From contig CALXDC010000006.1 of NCBI GenBank assembly GCA_944386975.1, positions 1 through 64,000 of the forward strand: a stretch of DNA of 64,000 bases, written 5' to 3'. Positions 60,873 through 64,000 of the stretch are shown here, piece after piece. Below the pieces are notes generated by a model, which ran no database searches, had not been told where the DNA came from, and worked only from the letters and a program-made list of their open reading frames with translations. The stretch is from an uncultured Oscillospiraceae bacterium. Its GTDB lineage: Bacteria > Bacillota > Clostridia > Oscillospirales > Oscillospiraceae. Positions within the stretch are counted from its first letter, which is position 1, and each line of letters opens with the position of its first letter. The translations under genes and the position numbers were made by a program.

Positions 60873-60901
60873 TTGACACACTTTCCCCTGTCGGATATAC
60901 T
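60873..60901 (+). promoter_or_regulatory. Near-consensus promoter of a membrane microprotein gene
   Basis: TTGACA (60873-60878, perfect), 17-base spacer, TATACT (60896-60901). Confidence 0.85.
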
Positions 60902-60922
60902 GAGAAAAAAGGGGGTGCGGAT

Positions 60923-61066
60923 ATGGGAGATGTGGCATACCGGGCGTTGTGCCAGCTCTTCGGCAGCTTTTTTGCCGCCGCGGTGCTCCTGCCGGTGGGG
61001 ATCATGCTGGCCGCCTGGCTCCTCTATATCGTGGTCATGTCCATCCGGGAGGGACGGAAGAAATAG
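60923..61066 (+). CDS. 47-residue single-helix membrane microprotein
   Basis: Starts ATG GGA GAT at 60923 and ends TAG at 61066. The protein (MGDVAYRALCQLFGSFFAAA at the N terminus, IREGRKK at the C terminus) has one hydrophobic helix of about 28 residues with the positive C-terminal tail predicted inside the cell. It has a near-consensus promoter 20 bases upstream, a G-rich ribosome site (AGGGGGTG, seven bases before the ATG) and no overlap with other genes. The start of the next gene's own promoter (61085) lies just after its stop. No family recognised. It is divergent from a MATE transporter gene, so a role with that transporter is possible. Confidence 0.7.
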   Translation: MGDVAYRALCQLFGSFFAAAVLLPVGIMLAAWLLYIVVMSIREGRKK

Positions 61067-61084
61067 CCGCCCCTCCCCTTTCCA

Positions 61085-61113
61085 TTGACAAGGACCTTTT
61101 CACCGGGTATGAT
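61085..61113 (+). promoter_or_regulatory. Promoter of exoA
   Basis: TTGACA (61085-61090), 17-base spacer, TATGAT (61108-61113). Confidence 0.8.
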
Positions 61114-61144
61114 GGGGCAAAGCGCAGAAAAGGAGCCAATTGTG

Positions 61145-61900
61145 ATGAAACTGATTTCCTGGAATGTCAACGGCCTGCGGGCCTGCCTCAAGAAGGGCTT
61201 TGTGGACTACTGCCTCCGGGAGGGGGCGGACGTGTACTGCCTGCAGGAGACCAAGATGGAGGAGGGCCAGGCGGACTTCGACCTCCCCGGCTACCACCGC
61301 TACTGGAACAGCGCCGACAAGAAGGGCTACTCCGGCACCGCCGTCTTTACCCGGCAGGAACCCCTCTCCGTCACCTATGACTTCGGGGAGGACCTCCACC
61401 GCCATGAGGGCCGGGTCATCACCGCCGAGTACCCGGATTTCTACCTGGTGTGCTGCTACACCCCCAACGCCCAGGACGGCCTCAAGCGCATCGACTACCG
61501 GATGCAGTGGGAGGACGACTTCCGCGCCTACCTCATGGAGCTGGATGAGAAGAAGCCGGTGGTCCTCTGCGGGGACCTCAACGTGGCCCACCAGGAGATC
61601 GACCTCAAAAACCCTGGCCCCAACCGGGGCAACGCCGGGTTCTCCGACCAGGAGCGGGAGAAGATGACGACACTTCTCGCCTCCGGCTTCGCCGACACCT
61701 TCCGCACCCTCCACCCCGACGTTACCGGGGTCTACAGCTGGTGGAGCTACCGCTTCAACGCCCGGAAAAACAACGCGGGGTGGCGGATTGATTACTTCAT
61801 CGTCTCCCAGCGCCTTCTGGACAAGGTCACCGACGCCGCCATCCGCACGGAGGTGGAGGGCAGCGACCACTGTCCCGTGGCGCTGGAGCTGGCACTATAG
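61145..61900 (+). CDS. exoA: Exodeoxyribonuclease III / AP endonuclease
   Basis: A 251-residue XthA/ExoA-type enzyme that cleaves abasic sites and removes 3' blocking groups in base excision repair. Catalytic motifs are all present: KLISWNVNGLRA, LQETKMEEGQ (Glu metal ligand), GYSGTAVFTR, GDLNVAHQEIDLKNP (Asp, Asn), YSWWSYRFNARKNNAGWRIDYFIVS, and EGSDHCPVALEL (Asp-His). ATG 61145 is nine to ten bases after AAAGGAG. Own promoter and strong terminator. Confidence 0.96.
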   Translation: MKLISWNVNGLRACLKKGFVDYCLREGADVYCLQETKMEEGQADFDLPGYHRYWNSADKKGYSGTAVFTRQEPLSVTYDFGEDLHRHEGRVITAEYPDFYLVCCYTPNAQDGLKRIDYRMQWEDDFRAYLMELDEKKPVVLCGDLNVAHQEIDLKNPGPNRGNAGFSDQEREKMTTLLASGFADTFRTLHPDVTGVYSWWSYRFNARKNNAGWRIDYFIVSQRLLDKVTDAAIRTEVEGSDHCPVALELAL

Positions 61901-61917
61901 GCAGGCAATCAACAAAC

Positions 61918-61951
61918 GGGCGGGCGGTCCCTTGGACCGCCCGCCCTTTCT
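61918..61951 (+). terminator. Intrinsic terminator after exoA
   Basis: GGGCGGGCGGTCC (61918-61930) pairs perfectly with GGACCGCCCGCCC (61934-61946), followed by TTT and a T/C-rich tail. Confidence 0.8.
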
Positions 61952-62011
61952 CCCTGTCGGACAACTCTTGTAGAAAAGAAACAAAAATTGCAGAAACCGC
62001 ATGAAATCCCC

Positions 62012-62064
62012 TTGATATTTTAAAAATGTGGTCTATACTTTTCTATAGTTTGGATACAAACTAT
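62012..62064 (+). promoter_or_regulatory. Promoter and MarR-type operator of the marR unit
   Basis: TTGATA (62012-62017), 16-base spacer, TATACT (62034-62039). Immediately downstream, over the expected start site, is a perfect 8-bp dyad ATAGTTTG-N4-CAAACTAT (62045-62064). Its 20-base length and placement are typical of MarR operators, so autorepression is likely. Confidence 0.75.
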
Positions 62065-62087
62065 TCGGAAAGGATTGGGAAGAGGCC

Positions 62088-62522
62088 ATGACCGACCGGG
62101 ATCTGCACTATCTGCTGCTGGTGGGACACCAGCGGGCCAACCGCCGTATTGTGGAGCAGGTGTATGCCCGAGGACTTCAGCCGGGGCAGCCGAAGATTCT
62201 GGAGTTTCTCCGGGAGCACCAGGGCTGCACCCAGAAGGAGATCGGCCGGGGCTGCGTGCTGGACAAATCCTCGGTGACGGGGCTCCTGCGCCGGATGGAG
62301 GAGGCGGAGCTGGTGCGCCGGGAGGTCTGTCCCCAGGACCGGCGGGCAGCCCGGATCTATCTGACGGACCGGGGCATGGAGCTGGCCCAGTGGGTCCAGG
62401 GGATTTTCGACCAGGTGGACGCTCTGGGCTGGGGGGACATCCCCCAGGAGGAGCGGGAGCAGTGCATGGCCACCCTTCGCAAGGTCATCCGCAATTTTGA
62501 AAATCGGGAGGAATCGGAATGA
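62088..62522 (+). CDS. MarR-family transcriptional regulator
   Basis: A 144-residue winged-helix repressor. The DNA-binding region is visible as GCTQKEIGRGCVLDKSSVTGLLRRMEEAELVRREVCPQDRRAARIYLTDRG (about residues 45-95), flanked by dimerisation helices. MarR proteins respond to small phenolic or other ligands. The dyad over the promoter is its likely operator. The stop overlaps the start of the truncated YczE-like gene (ATGA at 62519-62522), so the two are coupled. Confidence 0.92.
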   Translation: MTDRDLHYLLLVGHQRANRRIVEQVYARGLQPGQPKILEFLREHQGCTQKEIGRGCVLDKSSVTGLLRRMEEAELVRREVCPQDRRAARIYLTDRGMELAQWVQGIFDQVDALGWGDIPQEEREQCMATLRKVIRNFENREESE

Positions 62523-62794
62523 ATGCCAACATCCGCCGCTACGGCTGGTTCATACTGGGGGTGGTGCTCAACTCCTTCGGCATCGCCCTGATCACCAAGG
62601 CGGCCTTGGGCACCTCGCCCATCTCCAGCCTGCCCTATGTGCTGAGCTTTGCCTTTGCGCCGTCCCTGGGACAGTTCACTTTTCTGGTGAATCTGCTGTT
62701 TATCGCGGGACAGGCCCTGCTGGTGGGACGGCTGGTGAACCTGTGCAACCGGCGGCTGCCTCTGATCGCCGCCATCGCCGGACTGAAGGGATAG
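62519..62794 (+). CDS. Truncated YczE/YyaS-like membrane protein
   Basis: A 91-residue membrane protein matching the N-terminal part of the YczE/YyaS-type integral membrane family, whose members are usually about 200 residues: RRYGWFILGVVLNSFGIALITKAALGTSPISSLPYVLSFAF, then a second helix pair. It ends after two to three helices and is followed at once by a terminator, so the second half is really missing rather than frameshifted; I see no continuation in other frames. It is coupled to marR as in many Firmicutes, where the regulator controls the membrane protein. It may be a decaying gene or a short functional form. Confidence 0.75.
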   Translation: MNANIRRYGWFILGVVLNSFGIALITKAALGTSPISSLPYVLSFAFAPSLGQFTFLVNLLFIAGQALLVGRLVNLCNRRLPLIAAIAGLKG

Positions 62795-62812
62795 CCGCTT
62801 TCCTCCGCCCCA

Positions 62813-62846
62813 GGCCCTTTCCCCGATGTCGGGGGAGGGGCTTTTC
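62813..62846 (+). terminator. Intrinsic terminator after the marR unit
   Basis: GCCC and CCCC (62814-62824) pair with GGGG and GGGC (62831-62841), with two G-T wobbles, followed by TTTT. Confidence 0.75.
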
Positions 62847-62954
62847 TGCTTTTCACGGCGAAAAACCGCCGGCTCCATTGTGATTGTGCACAAATCCGTC
62901 CCCACATATCGTGCGAAAAAGTGCACAAATTTTTTATTTCTTTAAAGTTTATCT

Positions 62955-62984
62955 TTGAAATTACCGTAAAAAATGCGCTAAAAT
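62955..62984 (+). promoter_or_regulatory. Promoter of the small gene-carD unit
   Basis: TTGAAA (62955-62960), 18-base spacer, TAAAAT (62979-62984) in an AT-rich region. Confidence 0.65.
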
Positions 62985-63011
62985 AAAGTATATAAAAGGA
63001 GGCGCATTGCA

Positions 63012-63251
63012 ATGAAACGAATCAAGGCCGCGTGCCTGACCCAGACCATCCACTTTCAGCTGCGGGAGAACCTGCCCCACGAGGCGGCGGTCCGGGCCGT
63101 GGAATTGGAGTACGAGCAGTACAAGCGGAGCATGGAGCGAAACGGCACCCGATACCGGCTGCTGCGGGAGGAGCCCCAGGCCGACGGCTCCCTCCTCATT
63201 GAGATCAAGCGGCAGTACAACAACCAGTGCTGCGGCAGCTACCTGGATTGA
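63012..63251 (+). CDS. Small protein of unknown function upstream of carD
   Basis: A 79-residue soluble protein (MKRIKAACLTQTIHFQLREN at the start, QYNNQCCGSYLD at the end). It is charged, with a central helix (HEAAVRAVELEYEQYKRSMERNG) and a C-terminal beta hairpin ending in CC. It has an ideal AAAGGAGG ribosome site eight bases before ATG 63012 and its own promoter, and is separated from carD by five bases. No family recognised with certainty; the tight pairing suggests a role linked to the CarD-like regulator. Confidence 0.8.
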   Translation: MKRIKAACLTQTIHFQLRENLPHEAAVRAVELEYEQYKRSMERNGTRYRLLREEPQADGSLLIEIKRQYNNQCCGSYLD

Positions 63252-63256
63252 CCGTC

Positions 63257-63763
63257 ATGTACCAGAAGGGAAGTTTCGTCTTCTACGCCCAGGCCGGTGT
63301 CTGCCGGGTGGTGGAGATCGGCCCTCTGACCGGCGTCCCCGACGCCCGGGCGGTGCCCTACTACACCCTGGAGGTGGTGGGGGAGCCGGGGCGGGTCTTT
63401 GTACCGGTGGACACCGCCGCCTACCTTCGGCCCGTTCTCTCCCAGGAGGAGGCCCGGGCGCTTTTGGAGGAAATTCCCGCCCTGGGGGCGGCCTCCGACT
63501 GCGGCAGCCTCCGCCAGTGGGAGGAGCAGTACCGGGGCATGGTGAAAAGCCACAGCTGCCGGGAGCTGGCCAGGCTGTTGAAAACCGTTCGCCGCCGTCA
63601 GGGGAATCTTGAGCGCCGGGGACGGCGGCTGGGAGGCGTGGACGAGCGCTACCGGAAGCGGGCCCAGCGGCTGTTGTACACGGAGCTTGCCGTGGCCCTT
63701 GGGGTGTCCCTGGACCGGGCGGAAGCCTTGGTGGAGGAACGGCTGGCCGCCGGGGCGGGATAG
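63257..63763 (+). CDS. CarD-family transcriptional regulator
   Basis: A 168-residue CarD-like protein. The N-terminal RNA-polymerase-interacting domain shows the family opening (YQKGSFVFYAQAGVCRVVEI) and YYTLEVVGEPGRVFVPVDTA; the C-terminal helical domain (about 75-165) contains RELARLLKTVRRRQGNLERRGRRLGGVDERYRKRAQRLLYTELAVALGV, matching the CarD/CdnL C-terminal fold. CarD proteins stabilise open promoter complexes. It has no strong ribosome site of its own and lies five bases after the preceding stop, so it is probably coupled to it. Confidence 0.88.
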   Translation: MYQKGSFVFYAQAGVCRVVEIGPLTGVPDARAVPYYTLEVVGEPGRVFVPVDTAAYLRPVLSQEEARALLEEIPALGAASDCGSLRQWEEQYRGMVKSHSCRELARLLKTVRRRQGNLERRGRRLGGVDERYRKRAQRLLYTELAVALGVSLDRAEALVEERLAAGAG

Positions 63764-63766
63764 GGG

Positions 63767-63794
63767 TTGCAAAGTAGGGGAAGTGTGATATACT
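63767..63794 (+). promoter_or_regulatory. Promoter of a structured RNA
   Basis: TTGCAA (63767-63772), 16-base spacer, TATACT (63789-63794), starting four bases after the carD stop codon. Confidence 0.7.
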
Positions 63795-63800
63795 GAAACC

Positions 63801-63976
63801 ATACCACGACCTGCGGCGCCGGGATCTGCCCGCCGCCAAAGGCGGTCCGCGCCCTGTGCTGACCCGGCGGGCATCCGCCCAACGGGAAAGACGGCAGACA
63901 AACGCGCTCTCCCCGGTTTTTGGTCTGTTGTTTTTTCTTACGCCTGCGCGGAAGTTGCCGCGCAGGCATTTTTTTA
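63801..63976 (+). ncRNA. Structured RNA or leader at the right edge (6S-like candidate)
   Basis: From the promoter at 63767 an RNA would begin near 63801. Its ends pair as an irregular rod: GACC (63808-63811) with GGTC (63922-63925), CCGGGA (63819-63824) with TCCCCGG (63910-63916, one bulge), and TCTGCC (63825-63830) with GGCAGA (63893-63898), closing an inner GC-rich region. The rod is followed by a T6 run (63931-63936), then by a second hairpin with T7 at 63942-63976. A ribosome site appears at 63985. It may be a stand-alone 6S-type RNA or the regulatory leader of a gene just beyond the window. Confidence 0.45.
63942..63976 (+). terminator. Intrinsic terminator at the end of the structured RNA
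   Basis: GCCTGCGCGG (63942-63951) pairs perfectly with CCGCGCAGGC (63958-63967), loop AAGTTG, followed by A and T7. Confidence 0.88.
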
Positions 63977-64000
63977 CCCAATTGGAAAGGAGAAGGACTA

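Noticed and set aside
63801..63936. Signal recognition particle RNA or tmRNA at the right edge.
   Set aside because: The conserved SRP apical loop motif and the tmRNA alanine-acceptor/tag features are not present.

Overview
The window reads as a chromosomal segment of a GC-rich, spore-forming, anaerobic Clostridia-type Firmicute, most like the gut Oscillospiraceae (Flavonifractor/Intestinimonas/Lawsonibacter type; inferred from gene content and style, not proven). Support comes from sporulation genes (yabP, yabQ, divIC, gpr, a SpoVB-like flippase), Firmicute-type hemZ and recD2, the GlnN type III glutamine synthetase, a ferredoxin-fused split glutamate synthase, strong AGGAGG ribosome sites, and vegetative promoters near TTGnnn-17-TATAAT. 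There is no rRNA, tRNA, CRISPR array, prophage or recognisable transposase gene. It is ordinary core genome with a very unusual set of non-coding repeats.

Layout. 1-2001: end of groEL, then rqcP/yabO-yabP-yabQ-divIC, with yabQ and divIC joined in one frame. 2064-4885: PrsA-like foldase lipoprotein, GNAT acetyltransferase and D-cysteine desulfhydrase-like enzyme. 4938-10506 (minus): HU, then MBL hydrolase-hemZ-uridine-kinase-like-zinc-ribbon-SpoVB-like flippase. 11547-16309 (minus): recJ-rel-dtd. 16558-21221: SLH protein, P-loop protein (minus), rpsT (minus), gpr and a nucleotide-kinase-like protein. 21465-26849: sugar-type ABC importer and a lipoprotein. 26911-34491: nitrogen assimilation locus, with a split glutamate synthase-glnA-ANTAR regulator operon divergent from glnN, and terminator-like hairpins in both leaders. 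34696-36829: purC-purF. 36990-44796: type II topoisomerase B- and A-like subunits separated by a secreted protein gene, then a YitT protein. 44866-49838: LUD protein, lipoprotein, radC, two DMT transporters, ybaK. 49900-58564: uvrA, small membrane exporter, recD2, rpe, recR. 58640-64000: tatD and a MATE transporter (minus), a 47-residue membrane microprotein, exoA, marR with a truncated YczE-like gene, a small conserved-looking gene, carD and a structured RNA.

The strongest unexplained signal is a family of five composite, protein-free repeats of 0.7-1.0 kb (about 10525-11546, 17655-18520, 39000-39700, 47085-47995, 53415-54150). Each has two inverted arms. Every arm carries a GTCGG/CCGAC mini-hairpin, a 12-bp ACTTTT/AAAAGT hairpin and a TTAGAACC/GGTTCTAA hairpin. 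The arms differ further in (types A and B), and four copies enclose a separable palindromic core that occurs in both orientations; one copy lacks it. The arm hairpins show compensatory base changes, so the structure itself is conserved. Each copy begins next to the 3' end of a gene.

A second unusual locus lies between recD2 and rpe (56785-57307). Two promoters and eight successive inverted repeats, with stems of 9-19 bp, are packed into about 300 bp, followed by a very GC-rich rpe leader.
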